Shown here piece by piece: positions 18,825-27,660 of a DNA stretch of 46,528 bases; the first letter of the stretch is position 1, and every line of letters starts with the position of its first letter. The notes below the pieces were generated by a model. It did no database searches. It saw only the letters and a program-made list of their open reading frames with translations, and was not told where the DNA came from. Made by a program: the position numbers and the translations under genes. Origin of the DNA: an uncultured Eubacteriales bacterium (GTDB lineage Bacteria; Bacillota; Clostridia; Oscillospirales; CAG-272); the NCBI GenBank assembly GCA_910586545.1, contig CAJUIQ010000004.1:31131-77658 (forward strand). The letters run 5' to 3'.

Positions 18825-19259
18825 TTGAATGATTATATAGATATGAAAAAGCTTTGGTATGATAGCGAGTTGGCTCAATTAAAAATAGTGTGTTCAACAG
18901 AAGTAATCACTGCGTCGGCCCAAATATATGTAACAGATGCTTTAATTGATGATTTGATTCATCAATTAAAGCAATTTCTGAACGGGCAAGTTCAAGAAAG
19001 TTATTGGGCCAATGAAGAAAAAGGAGACAGTTCAACAGTATGTGTGTCTTTACGGTTTCAGCATAAAGACAAGTTGGGGCATGTCTCAATAGAAGTGTAT
19101 ATGGAATTAGATGATGGTGGAGCCTACAGCCGCCACAATTGCTGCTTTTATCTGAACACGGAGATTGGATTATTAACAAAATTTTGTGAAAAATTGCCTC
19201 ATCTAAAGGAAAAAGTATCTGGAATTGAAGTTGTATTAAATGAAGATGCTTTACTTTGA
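18825..19259 (+). CDS. Probable immunity protein for the main RHS tip
   Basis: 144 residues, no recognised family. A TTG start at 18825 follows AGGGAGAG at seven bases; an ATG at 18843 is the alternative. It lies 18 bp after the RHS stop, the position where RHS, CdiA and WapA systems place the cognate immunity gene. The protein has no signal peptide or membrane helix, fitting a cytoplasmic antidote, and contains an alternating-strand region (STVCVSLRFQHKDKLGHVSIEVYMEL). The AT-rich composition matches the tip rather than the RHS core, as for horizontally exchanged cassettes. The function is inferred from position only. Confidence 0.65.
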   Translation: MNDYIDMKKLWYDSELAQLKIVCSTEVITASAQIYVTDALIDDLIHQLKQFLNGQVQESYWANEEKGDSSTVCVSLRFQHKDKLGHVSIEVYMELDDGGAYSRHNCCFYLNTEIGLLTKFCEKLPHLKEKVSGIEVVLNEDALL

Positions 19260-19305
19260 TAAGTCCGAAATTTAACCTTCCATATTAACGAAATGTTAAA
19301 TAAGC

Positions 19306-19623
19306 TTGTACGATGATACGGGAAGCATCATAGGGCTGCAAGATAATGGAGAGACGTACTACTTTGTAAAGAACCTGCAGGGAGACGTAATAGGAATACT
19401 GGACAGCGCGGGAGAAGCAGTAGGGTATTATTTCTATGATGTGTGGGGAAATATAGCAAAAGTATACAAGAATTCGAACTGGGATCAGGTAAGCGACCCA
19501 GAACATATTGCCCTGAGAAACCCGTTCCGATACAGAGGATACATGTACGACGAGGAGAGCGGACTGTATTATCTGCAGAGCCGGTACTATGATCCAGTAA
19601 TAGGCAGATTTGTCAATGCGGAC
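19306..19623 (+). repeat. RHS core 318-bp direct repeat, copy 2
   Basis: Second copy of 17781-18098. It begins abruptly at TTGTACG after unrelated AT-rich sequence, with no ribosome site, which marks it as a displaced core fragment carrying an alternative tip. Confidence 0.95.
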
Positions 19624-20280
19624 GGATTTGTGAGCACGGGACAGGGTTTGATGGGCAACAACATGTTTGCCTATTGTGGAAACAATCCTGTCATGCGAGT
19701 GGATATAGTTGGTATGTCTTGGAGTTCGGTTAAAAACTTTTTTAAAGGCATTGGAGATGGTATAAGTGGATTTTTTACAGATACATATAAAGCTGTTAAA
19801 GATATTCCTAATAAGGTATCGAGCGCAGCTAAGGATCCGCTAAAAGCTTTAGGTGAATATGCCAAAACAGCAATTATAAATACAATAGATCCTTTTGGTG
19901 GTGGCAGGAAAATCTATAATTTTTCCAAGGCAATTATTAGTGGCGATGTTTATAGTGCTGGAAAAGTCGTAGGAGGCCATATTGCAGAAAGTGGTACGGC
20001 CGTGGCAACATATTCAATAGGAACAGTTGCTGGTAAAGCAGTTGATAAGATAATGCCTAAAATAGTGAAAGGTCCTATTTTTAGTATGAGGAATGGTTGG
20101 GGGATAAAGATTGGATCTACAGCTAAACCTCAGATAGGGAAGATAGATATGTTTTATAGAAATCCCGCAGTTGATGGAGGAACGATATTTAGTTTTAATA
20201 ATTCAGAAGGTATAAGTAAATTTAGACTAGACTGGGATCCAGCACATGGATTTCATATGCATCCTCCGGGACATAAATAA
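19306..20280 (+). pseudogene. Orphan RHS C-terminal cassette (core end plus alternative tip)
   Basis: Open frame of about 325 codons with only a TTG and no ribosome site or promoter at its 5' end, so it is probably a silent donor cassette rather than a functional gene. The first 106 residues repeat the RHS core of the upstream gene. Then FVSTGQGLMGNN, the cage motif altered to VDIVG instead of DPTG, an amphipathic linker (VKNFFKGIGDGISGFF), and a distinct tip ending in FHMHPPGHK. The terminal cluster of His residues suggests a nuclease or metal-dependent active site, but no family is recognised. Recombination through the 318-bp core would put this tip on the secreted protein. Confidence 0.75.
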
Positions 20281-20290
20281 GGAAAATGCT

Positions 20291-20890
20291 ATGAAGGAAA
20301 AAGTATTTTTAAGATCAAAAGCGGATGGCTGCTGTTCCATCTGTGTTGATGGTATTGGAATAAATAATAAAAATCTTGAACCTTGCCTAGAGATCATTAA
20401 ATCCTTTACATTAGGAGATACATTTTTTTTGGGATTTTTTCGATCAGATGGTATAAATCTTACGAAAGAAGAAAGGTTAAAATACAGTAAGGAAATACCA
20501 GAATATTTCCGAACATATGGGAAGTATTTAGATATTAAAATTCCTAATAAAAGGAATAAAACTATAGAAGGTATGCTGCAAGCAGCAATGGCACCGGTGA
20601 ATGCTTCCACTTTTCATATAATACCAAAGGTTTTTCATTATTATCTGGAAACAATTCTATTTTGCCCTAAAATACCATGGGAGGAATTTGTAGCATATCA
20701 TTCAAAGTTTATGGATAATGGTGCGTTGGGATATGTAACACAAGGATATACAGATTTTTTATTTAGCTACGGCGATAGCGGAGATTTTAGAATTCAATTT
20801 AATCCTGCAGTTTATGATAGACTGACTATGTATAACAGAATTTGTCAAATTGTTTACAATTATGTCGCTCATAAAAAGGAAGTTAGATAA
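20291..20890 (+). CDS. Probable immunity protein for the orphan RHS tip
   Basis: 199 residues, unrecognised. ATG at 20291 with AAGGAAAA four bases before; the gene starts 10 bp after the orphan tip stop. It is AT-rich like the tip. Mostly helical and mixed, no signal peptide; contains WEEFVAYHSKF and a C-terminal YNYVAHKKEVR. Position directly behind a toxin tip is the only evidence for an immunity role. If the orphan tip is silent, this gene may still protect against kin carrying that tip. Confidence 0.6.
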   Translation: MKEKVFLRSKADGCCSICVDGIGINNKNLEPCLEIIKSFTLGDTFFLGFFRSDGINLTKEERLKYSKEIPEYFRTYGKYLDIKIPNKRNKTIEGMLQAAMAPVNASTFHIIPKVFHYYLETILFCPKIPWEEFVAYHSKFMDNGALGYVTQGYTDFLFSYGDSGDFRIQFNPAVYDRLTMYNRICQIVYNYVAHKKEVR

Positions 20891-20971
20891 ATATGCGGTG
20901 AATTGGCCGGCTGGCACGCATTGATAATAACGACCCAGACATAGACGTAACGGAACTCTATGTAATACTAA

Positions 20972-21113
20972 GATGCTCGAGGGAATATTGTGTCTCGAAA
21001 AAGATACAGCTATACGACTGCAGAAACGCCGACAAGGCTGAAGAAGACGATTACGTACAAGTATGAGGATGACTGCTGGGCGGACCTGCTGACGGAATAC
21101 GACGGACAGACGC
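20972..21113 (+). pseudogene. Decayed fragment of RHS core (third cassette remnant)
   Basis: A 142-bp copy of 17391-17532 with about seven substitutions, preceded in frame by TAA, with no start. Just after it (about 21117-21131) a short stretch resembles the RHS sequence near 17640, which suggests that about 105 bp were lost between the two. It is more diverged than the 318-bp repeat, hence older. The 80 bases before it (20891-20971) hold nothing I can identify. Confidence 0.8.
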
Positions 21114-21135
21114 GTGGATGGTATAACTACAAAAG

Positions 21136-21166
21136 AAAAAGCAGGGCGGAATCCGCCCTGCTTTTT
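21136..21166. terminator. Bidirectional terminator at the end of the RHS island
   Basis: AAAAAGCAGGGCGG, a three-base loop and the exact complement ending in T-run. It serves the RHS island on the plus strand and the S1-domain gene on the minus strand. Confidence 0.9.
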
Positions 21167-22113
21167 TAGTCAAAATAGGTTTCGATCACTTTGCCGCATT
21201 CCTTTGGAGAATAACGCCAGTAGGACATGTGCTGCGTCCTTTCCGTATCTATATAATACTGTAGGGGCAGCTTCTTTGTGGCGGTATGGCTGTCGATGAG
21301 CACTAGTTTGATTTTCATCCGTTCTGGGATGATATTTTTTATGTATACAGAGCAGCAGTCCCCAGGGGATACATTTTCCCGCAATTCTGCAAGCCCTGCA
21401 AGGTTCGGTGAAAGCTCCACGAAAATTCCATAGTCTTCAATGCTGCGTACAATTCCGGACACGGTGCTGCACGGAGAAAACGCCGCAGCGTTTTCTTCCC
21501 ATGTTCCAAGAAGCTCCCGCAGGGTCATATAAATCCGTCCGGTCTCCCGATCAACGCTTTTTACGACAGACATAATTTTTTGTCCTGCATACAGCCGGTC
21601 AGAGGGATGGAAGATTCGGGAAACGGAGATACAGTCGACGCAGATCAGAGATACGATTCCACAGCCGATGTCTACAAAAGCGCCGAAGGGATCCAGGTGG
21701 GTGACGGCGGCGGGGATAATATCGCCGGGGGTCAGCTTTTTGATAAACTGTTGGCTGCATTCTTCCTGGGCGGCCCGTCTGGACAAGATTGCGGTCGGTT
21801 TTCCACGGGTGTCTTGAATTTTCAAGACCTTGAAGCATACGGGCTTGCCTACCCGTGTAATCACGGCGATGTCCTTGCCTCCTTCAGGGGAGTATAGCGC
21901 TTCTTCCTTGGGAATGATTCCTTGGGCGAAGCCTAAGTCTACATGCAGGCTCATATCTGTACAGTCACACACAGTAGCCACTGCCTCCAGAATCCGCCCT
22001 TGCCGCATAGCTTTTTCCAGCATTCGCAGGGAAGAAGTGTACAGGATATTTGCGTCCGTATCGATCAGCGACCCCTCAGGGAGATAGAGATTTTCGTGTT
22101 TTTGCCGTTCCAT
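21166..22113 (-). CDS. S1 RNA-binding domain protein (RpsA-like)
   Basis: 315 residues with three S1-type OB folds at about 50-120, 135-205 and 215-275. The second (LTPGDIIPAAVTHLDPFGAF) and third (CSTVSGIVRSIEDYGIFVEL) match the consensus best. Proteins of this build act in translation initiation or mRNA handling; in Clostridia they are often annotated as ribosomal protein S1-like. Start ATG 22113 (MERQKHENLY) after GGAAAGGA at seven bases; the frame is open 14 codons further but without a ribosome site. Divergent from the YitT gene. Confidence 0.88.
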   Translation of the reverse strand: MERQKHENLYLPEGSLIDTDANILYTSSLRMLEKAMRQGRILEAVATVCDCTDMSLHVDLGFAQGIIPKEEALYSPEGGKDIAVITRVGKPVCFKVLKIQDTRGKPTAILSRRAAQEECSQQFIKKLTPGDIIPAAVTHLDPFGAFVDIGCGIVSLICVDCISVSRIFHPSDRLYAGQKIMSVVKSVDRETGRIYMTLRELLGTWEENAAAFSPCSTVSGIVRSIEDYGIFVELSPNLAGLAELRENVSPGDCCSVYIKNIIPERMKIKLVLIDSHTATKKLPLQYYIDTERTQHMSYWRYSPKECGKVIETYFD

Positions 22114-22215
22114 ATTGTTTTCCTTTCCATTTTCTATATCGCTTGTACGATACATTTTATGAAAGGGTTTTGGGAATTATAACCGTATATAAAACAAAGC
22201 GTTTGGAGACATACA

Positions 22216-23085
22216 ATGAAGCTGAAAAAAGATACGATTTTTCCGCGGGTGCGGGAGTTTGCGGTGGAAGCGGCGGTTCTGCTGGTGGGCAGTGTAATGT
22301 TTGGCCTTTCAGTAAATTTGTTCATTGAACCGGGACAGATTACCATGAGTGGATTTACTGGTATCTCAACAACAATCAATCATTTTTTTGATACGCCTGT
22401 AGGTATTATGATGATCTTTTTAAACCTGCCTTTATTGTTTTTAGAGTGGCGCCGTGCCGGCGGCGTAGGCGTGCTTCGTACAGGAATCGGTATTTTATTT
22501 ACTTCGCTTGCAGTGGACGGCCTGGCTTTTATTCGCTCCGATTTTACGGATCCGCTTTTGTGCGCAGTATTTGGCGGGCTGATAATGGGAGCCGGCGGGG
22601 GGCTTCTGCTAACGCGAGGATATACCACGGGAGGATCGGATTTGTGCGCCTTTCTTCTGACACGTAAGTTTCGTCGCCTGACTACCGGACGTGTAATTTT
22701 GCTTATTGACGTGGCAATTGTAGTAGGTTCCTCTGCTCTTATGCTCCGATGGACGGGATTGCTCTATTCTTTTGTAGCGGTGTGGTGCTATACTACGGCC
22801 TTTGACCGTGTATTGGAAGGGTTTGGCGGAGCAAAGCTGGTGATGATTATTTCAGACAAATATGAGGAGATTGCCCGGCAGGTATCGGAGCAGATGCGGC
22901 GAGGAGTGACGCTGTTGTATGGCGCCGGGTGGTATACAAAGACACAGCGCAATATTTTGCTGTGTGTAATTAAGCGCAGCGAGCAGTATGCCCTGACGAA
23001 TCTGGCCCGGCGGGCAGATCCGGGAGCTTTCGTAATCCTTTCCAACGCGGCGGAGGTGCTCGGGCAGGGGTTTGAGGAAGACTGA
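22216..23085 (+). CDS. YitT family membrane protein (DUF161/DUF2179)
   Basis: 289 residues. Five or so membrane helices in the first 190 residues with the GFTGIS and RGYTTGGSDLCA motifs of the YitT family, then a soluble DUF2179 domain (about 205-289) with the expected GVTLLYGAGWYTKTQRNIL signature. Function unsettled; proposed transporter or sensor of a small ligand. ATG start follows GGAG about eight bases upstream. It stands alone between a divergent S1 gene and the aminotransferase operon. Confidence 0.92.
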   Translation: MKLKKDTIFPRVREFAVEAAVLLVGSVMFGLSVNLFIEPGQITMSGFTGISTTINHFFDTPVGIMMIFLNLPLLFLEWRRAGGVGVLRTGIGILFTSLAVDGLAFIRSDFTDPLLCAVFGGLIMGAGGGLLLTRGYTTGGSDLCAFLLTRKFRRLTTGRVILLIDVAIVVGSSALMLRWTGLLYSFVAVWCYTTAFDRVLEGFGGAKLVMIISDKYEEIARQVSEQMRRGVTLLYGAGWYTKTQRNILLCVIKRSEQYALTNLARRADPGAFVILSNAAEVLGQGFEED

Positions 23086-23110
23086 TGGCAAAATAAATGC
23101 GGACACGTTA

Positions 23111-23139
23111 TTGAAAACGGAATGGAAATGCTGTATACT
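23111..23139 (+). promoter_or_regulatory. Predicted promoter of the aminotransferase-ppa-obg-rsmF operon
   Basis: TTGAAA-N17-TATACT, 42 bases before the ATG at 23182. Confidence 0.7.
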
Positions 23140-23181
23140 ATACTGGAAGCTTAAAAACAACCCGAAAGGATCAATATAGAT

Positions 23182-24378
23182 ATGGAATACTACTTCTCAG
23201 ACAAACTTGGAAAACTGAAACCCTCTGCAATCCGGGAAATTTTTAAAAGTCTGTCGGATCCGAGCATTATCAGCTTTGCTGCCGGCAATCCCTCTCCCCT
23301 TTCTTTTCCTGTTTCCGATATGGCGCAGATTTCGGCAGATATTTTTGCGAATGCCCCTGTGGAGGCCCTCCAGTATAGTGTAACAGAAGGGTACCCACCT
23401 CTGCGCGGCGCGGTGGAGGCACGCATGCGGGAGAAATTCTCCATTGGAAGAGATGGAGACATGACGATTATTACCTCCGGCGGCCAGCAGGGTATTGAGC
23501 TTGCCTGTAAAGCTTTGTGTAACGAAGGAGATGTGGTAATCTGTGAAGACCCCTCCTTTATCGGCGCGCTGAACGCATTCCGTTCCTGCGGCGCGAAAAC
23601 AGTGGGACTGCCCATTGAAGGGGACGGAATCGATCCCCAAAAGCTGGAAGCGCTTCTGGAATGCACGCCGAAGGCAAAGCTGGTGTATCTGATTCCCACA
23701 TTTCAGAATCCTGGCGGAACGACTATGGGACTGGAAAAAAGAAAGGCAGTCTACGAGATTTGCCGTCGCCGCGGTATTATGATATTGGAAGACAATCCTT
23801 ATGGAGAACTCCGTTTTGAAGGAGAAGACCTGCCTACTTTAAAAAGCATGGATACAGAGGGAATCGTCTTGTATTCTTCATCTTTCTCCAAGATTCTTTC
23901 TGCCGGGATCCGGTTGGGGTATCTTTGCGGGCCGGAGCCTGTGGTGCAGAAAATGGTTGTTGCAAAGCAAAGTGAGGATGTACATAGCAATATCTTTTTC
24001 CAGATGCTTACCTATCGGTATATGACGGAACGGGATCTTGATGCGCATATTGCCGGAATCAGAAAATTGTATCGGGAAAAGTGTGCGCTGATGCTGGACA
24101 CACTAGACCAGCACATGCCGGACACTGTTACTTACAGTCGTCCCCAGGGAGGACTATTTATATGGATGACGCTGCCCGATTCCATTGATATGATGGCCTA
24201 TGTACGCGCTGCTTTGGACCAGGGAGTCGCAGTGGTACCGGGCAATACATTTCTATGTGATACAGAAAGCGCTATCAATGCGGTGCGCCTGAATTATTCT
24301 ACTCCTTCTGATGAAGATATCGTGCGGGGATGTGAAATCCTTGCAAAGGTCGCGCGGGATATGCTGGAGACAAAATAA
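23182..24378 (+). CDS. PLP-dependent class I/II aminotransferase (2-aminoadipate/aromatic type)
   Basis: 398-residue fold-type I aminotransferase. The start ISFAAGNPSPLSFP, the substrate/PLP loop GGQQGIEL, the DNPYGEL segment, and the PLP lysine in SSSFSKILSAGIRLG near 237 place it with the LysN/KAT II/MocR-C-terminal-like subgroup. It lacks the GntR DNA-binding domain of true MocR proteins. The substrate is probably 2-aminoadipate, aromatic or branched amino acids; sequence alone does not decide. ATG follows GAAAGGA. The following ppa gene starts 31 bp later. Confidence 0.92.
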   Translation: MEYYFSDKLGKLKPSAIREIFKSLSDPSIISFAAGNPSPLSFPVSDMAQISADIFANAPVEALQYSVTEGYPPLRGAVEARMREKFSIGRDGDMTIITSGGQQGIELACKALCNEGDVVICEDPSFIGALNAFRSCGAKTVGLPIEGDGIDPQKLEALLECTPKAKLVYLIPTFQNPGGTTMGLEKRKAVYEICRRRGIMILEDNPYGELRFEGEDLPTLKSMDTEGIVLYSSSFSKILSAGIRLGYLCGPEPVVQKMVVAKQSEDVHSNIFFQMLTYRYMTERDLDAHIAGIRKLYREKCALMLDTLDQHMPDTVTYSRPQGGLFIWMTLPDSIDMMAYVRAALDQGVAVVPGNTFLCDTESAINAVRLNYSTPSDEDIVRGCEILAKVARDMLETK

Positions 24379-24409
24379 GCTTATATACCTGTAAAAGGAG
24401 ATTCAATTT

Positions 24410-24952
24410 ATGAATATATGGCATGATATCAATCCGGCTATGGTTACCCCGGACAGCTTTTCCGCCGTGATCGAGATATCCAAGGGCTCTAAAAACAAAT
24501 ATGAACTGGACAAACATACAGGGTTGCTTCGTCTGGACAGAATCTTGTATACGGCAACCCATTATCCTGCGAATTATGGGTTTATTCCTCTAACCTATGC
24601 AGATGATTTTGACCCCTTGGATACCATGGTACTTTGTTCCGAATCTATCCGCCCTATGACCCTTGTACAGGTGTATCCAATCGGCGTGATTCGTATGACA
24701 GACGCAGGATATCCGGACGAGAAGATTCTTGCCATTCCTTTTGCAGATCCTATCTATAATGGGTACAAATCGGTGTTTGAGTTGCCAGGACACGTTTTTG
24801 ACGAAATATGTCACTTCTTTACCGTGTACAAACAATTGGAACATAAAGAAACGGTAGTGGATGAACTTTTGGACGCGGAGGATGCAAAGCGAATCATCGT
24901 ACATGCTATGGAAAATTATAAGGAGCTGCGCCGGCAGGACAGCTCCTGCTGA
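24410..24952 (+). CDS. ppa: Inorganic pyrophosphatase (family I)
   Basis: Hydrolyses pyrophosphate to drive biosynthesis; cytoplasmic, Mg-dependent. 180 residues, normal. Conserved features: the substrate lysines in EISKGSKNKYELDK, ATHYPANYGFIP, and the metal-binding DDFDPLD at about 65-71. The family pattern usually has Gly or Ser where this has Phe in DFDPLD, a small deviation. AAAGGAG precedes the ATG. Next gene obg begins 14 bp downstream. Confidence 0.94.
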   Translation: MNIWHDINPAMVTPDSFSAVIEISKGSKNKYELDKHTGLLRLDRILYTATHYPANYGFIPLTYADDFDPLDTMVLCSESIRPMTLVQVYPIGVIRMTDAGYPDEKILAIPFADPIYNGYKSVFELPGHVFDEICHFFTVYKQLEHKETVVDELLDAEDAKRIIVHAMENYKELRRQDSSC

Positions 24953-24966
24953 ATTGGGAGAGATAC

Positions 24967-26253
24967 ATGTTTATTGATAAAATAGAGATTTATGTGCGGG
25001 CCGGTAACGGCGGCAACGGCGTCGTATCTTTCCGACGGGAAAAATATGTAGCTAACGGCGGCCCTGATGGAGGAGATGGCGGTAACGGCGGTAATATTGT
25101 TTTTCAAATAGACGAGGGCGCCAATACGCTTCTTGCCTTTCGGTATAAAAGAAAATTTGCAGCAGAGCACGGAGGCAATGGAGAGGGCGGCAAACGTCAT
25201 GGGAAGAACGGCGCCGATACGGTGATTCTAGTACCTAGAGGCACGATTATTCGAGATGCAAAGAGTGGCAGGGTCCTGCACGACATGTCTGACGGCGCCG
25301 CTTATGTAGCATGTCGCGGTGGTCGTGGCGGCTGGGGGAACAAGCATTTTGCCACCGCTACACGTCAGGTTCCCCGTTTTGCAAAGGATGGACTGGCAGG
25401 CGAGGAACAAACCTTACTTTTGGAGCTGAAGATGATTGCCGACGTGGGCCTTGTGGGCTTGCCATCGGCAGGAAAAAGCTCACTTTTGGCGACGGTTTCC
25501 GCGGCCAGACCCAAAATTGCCGAATATCATTTTACCACGCTGGAGCCCAGCCTCGGTGTGGTGGATTTGGGCGAAGAACGTGGCTTTGTAATGGCGGATA
25601 TTCCGGGACTAATTGAAGGCGCTGCCCAGGGAGCGGGACTTGGCCATGATTTCCTCCGCCATATCGAGCGTTGCCGTTTGCTTCTTCAGGTAGTAGACGT
25701 TTCGGGACTGGAAGGCAGACTTCCGGCAGACGATTTTAACACCATTTCCGGGGAGCTGGAGGAGTTCTCCGAAGAGTTGGCCAGCCGTCCACGAATTGTC
25801 GCGGCAAACAAATGCGATCTGCTTCCCGACGGAACAGACACCCCGGAAATTGCTGCGCTGCGAACCTTAACAGAGGCTATGGGTTATCCGCTGGTGTTTA
25901 TTTCCACAGCCACAGGCGAGGGAATCCGTCAACTGCTTTTGCTGATCGAACAAACGCTTTCCACACTGCCGCCCATAACGGTATATGAACCGGACGCGGT
26001 ACCGTTGGAAGAGGCTGCGGAGGAGGATCCGCGGGATACGGTGATCCGGCGGGATGCGGACGGAGCCTATGTTTGCGAAGGAAAATGGTTGGAACGACTG
26101 TGCGGACGTGTATATTTTGACGACCGGGAATCCCTCATGTATTTTCAGCGTTCTTTAAATAATGCGGGCATTATCGAACGTCTGCGAGAGGCGGGCTGCG
26201 AAGAGGGAGACACGGTGCGTATTTTCGATATTGAATTTGATTTTATGGACTAA
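24967..26253 (+). CDS. obgE: GTPase Obg
   Basis: 428-residue essential ribosome-assembly and stress GTPase. The glycine-rich Obg fold (about 1-158), then the G domain: P-loop GLPSAGKSS (163-171), G3 DIPGLIEG near 208, G4 NKCD near 281. The C-terminal OCT domain (about 350-428) is present, as in Bacillus Obg. ATG with GGGAGAG upstream. Part of the operon starting at 23182. Confidence 0.97.
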   Translation: MFIDKIEIYVRAGNGGNGVVSFRREKYVANGGPDGGDGGNGGNIVFQIDEGANTLLAFRYKRKFAAEHGGNGEGGKRHGKNGADTVILVPRGTIIRDAKSGRVLHDMSDGAAYVACRGGRGGWGNKHFATATRQVPRFAKDGLAGEEQTLLLELKMIADVGLVGLPSAGKSSLLATVSAARPKIAEYHFTTLEPSLGVVDLGEERGFVMADIPGLIEGAAQGAGLGHDFLRHIERCRLLLQVVDVSGLEGRLPADDFNTISGELEEFSEELASRPRIVAANKCDLLPDGTDTPEIAALRTLTEAMGYPLVFISTATGEGIRQLLLLIEQTLSTLPPITVYEPDAVPLEEAAEEDPRDTVIRRDADGAYVCEGKWLERLCGRVYFDDRESLMYFQRSLNNAGIIERLREAGCEEGDTVRIFDIEFDFMD

Positions 26254-26266
26254 GGGGGCTGCGCGA

Positions 26267-27625
26267 ATGCAAGAAATACCCAAAGCATTTTTATCCCGTA
26301 TGCAGACACTTTTGGGAGAAGCGTATCCGGCTTTCCTCCGGGAGATGGAAAACGCTCCTGTGCGTGCCCTGCGGGGAAATCCCTTGAAATGTACTGCATT
26401 TTCTGCGCCAACCGATATAGAAACAGAGCCGCTGCCTTTTTCAGGCGGCGGCTATATCTTCTATTCCGACTCTATCGGGCGGCATCCTCTGCATCATGCG
26501 GGAGCATTTTATGTACAAGACCCCTCCGCTATCAGTACGGTTGCCGCCGTCACATCTCTATTGCGGCCAGGTATGCGGATTTTAGATTTGTGCGCGGCTC
26601 CAGGCGGTAAATGTACCCAGCTTGCAGGGGCGCTTCATGAAACGGGAATGCTTGTAGCGAATGAAATTTCCAGAGAGCGCTGTAGAATCCTGCGGCAGAA
26701 TATTGAACGTATGGGCGTGCGAAACGCAGTCGTCACATCGTTGGATTCGGAAAAGATTTTGGCGTATTATCCTTCCTTTTTTGATTTTGTCCTGGTAGAC
26801 GCTCCCTGTAGCGGGGAAGGGATGTTCCGCAAATATCCCGAAGCGGTGGAGGAATGGAGCGAGGATAACGTGGTCATGTGCGCCCGCCGCCAGAAGAAAA
26901 TTTTGGCAGATGCGGCGGGTACTGTGGTTGGCGGTGGGTATTTGCTTTATTCTACTTGTACTTTTTCCCTGGAAGAAAATGAGCAGGTAATCCATTGGTT
27001 TTTGGAAACGCATCCGGAGTTTACCCTCCGTCCTGTATCGGCAGATGTAGCCGCTGTGACGGCCAACGGAATATCTGTGGGAGGACAAGACTTGTCGGCG
27101 GCAAGGCGATTTTATCCCCATTTGATTTCCGGCGAAGGCCAGTTTCTATGTTTGCTGCAAAAAGAAGACGGGCTGCGTGGTGAGACACAGTTTCAGAATG
27201 CATTGCGGCCACTTACGAAAGAGGAAGAAAAAGCTGCGCGGGTATTTTTTACAGACGCGCTTGGATATATACCGCAGAGACTGTCAGGACTTCGGGATAA
27301 CGTGGTTTGGATTCCTGATGGGATGGATGGTTGTCCGCCGGGGGCATTTTGCTGCGGCGTGCCGGTTGGCAATGTGACGAAAGGAAGGCTGATACCACAT
27401 CATCATCTGTTTAGCGCTTACGGCGGCAAATTTTTACGCAAAGTAGACTTGCCGGCTGCTTCTCCGCAGTGCGGTGCGTATTTACGGGGCGAAGGATTCT
27501 TGTGGGACGATGGCGTCGACAACGGTTGGTGCGCCGTACATATTGACGGGATCCCCTGCGGCGGAGGAAAAATTGTAGATGGATATGTAAAAAATCATTA
27601 TCCAAAAGGGCTGCGAATAAAATAA
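26267..27625 (+). CDS. RsmF-like 16S rRNA cytosine-C5 methyltransferase (NSUN family)
   Basis: 452 residues. The SAM site LDLCAAPGGKCTQLA begins near 105; the two NSUN cysteines are in DAPCSGEGMF (about 180) and STCTFS (about 228). The C-terminal part (about 290-452) fits the RsmF C-terminal and PUA-like domains that bind rRNA. It likely methylates C5 of a 16S cytosine using SAM. Start ATG 26267, with AGGGGG about nine bases upstream; the gene begins 13 bp after obg. Confidence 0.93.
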   Translation: MQEIPKAFLSRMQTLLGEAYPAFLREMENAPVRALRGNPLKCTAFSAPTDIETEPLPFSGGGYIFYSDSIGRHPLHHAGAFYVQDPSAISTVAAVTSLLRPGMRILDLCAAPGGKCTQLAGALHETGMLVANEISRERCRILRQNIERMGVRNAVVTSLDSEKILAYYPSFFDFVLVDAPCSGEGMFRKYPEAVEEWSEDNVVMCARRQKKILADAAGTVVGGGYLLYSTCTFSLEENEQVIHWFLETHPEFTLRPVSADVAAVTANGISVGGQDLSAARRFYPHLISGEGQFLCLLQKEDGLRGETQFQNALRPLTKEEEKAARVFFTDALGYIPQRLSGLRDNVVWIPDGMDGCPPGAFCCGVPVGNVTKGRLIPHHHLFSAYGGKFLRKVDLPAASPQCGAYLRGEGFLWDDGVDNGWCAVHIDGIPCGGGKIVDGYVKNHYPKGLRIK

Positions 27626-27660
27626 AGAATCCCCGGATATGCCGGGGATTCTTTATTTTA
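27618..27660. terminator. Bidirectional terminator containing both stop codons
   Basis: A perfect 19-bp stem with a five-base loop, GC-rich inside (CCCCGG/CCGGGG) and A/T-rich outside. The TAA codons of the methyltransferase and mscS lie within the stem, so the two genes share one structure. Confidence 0.92.
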
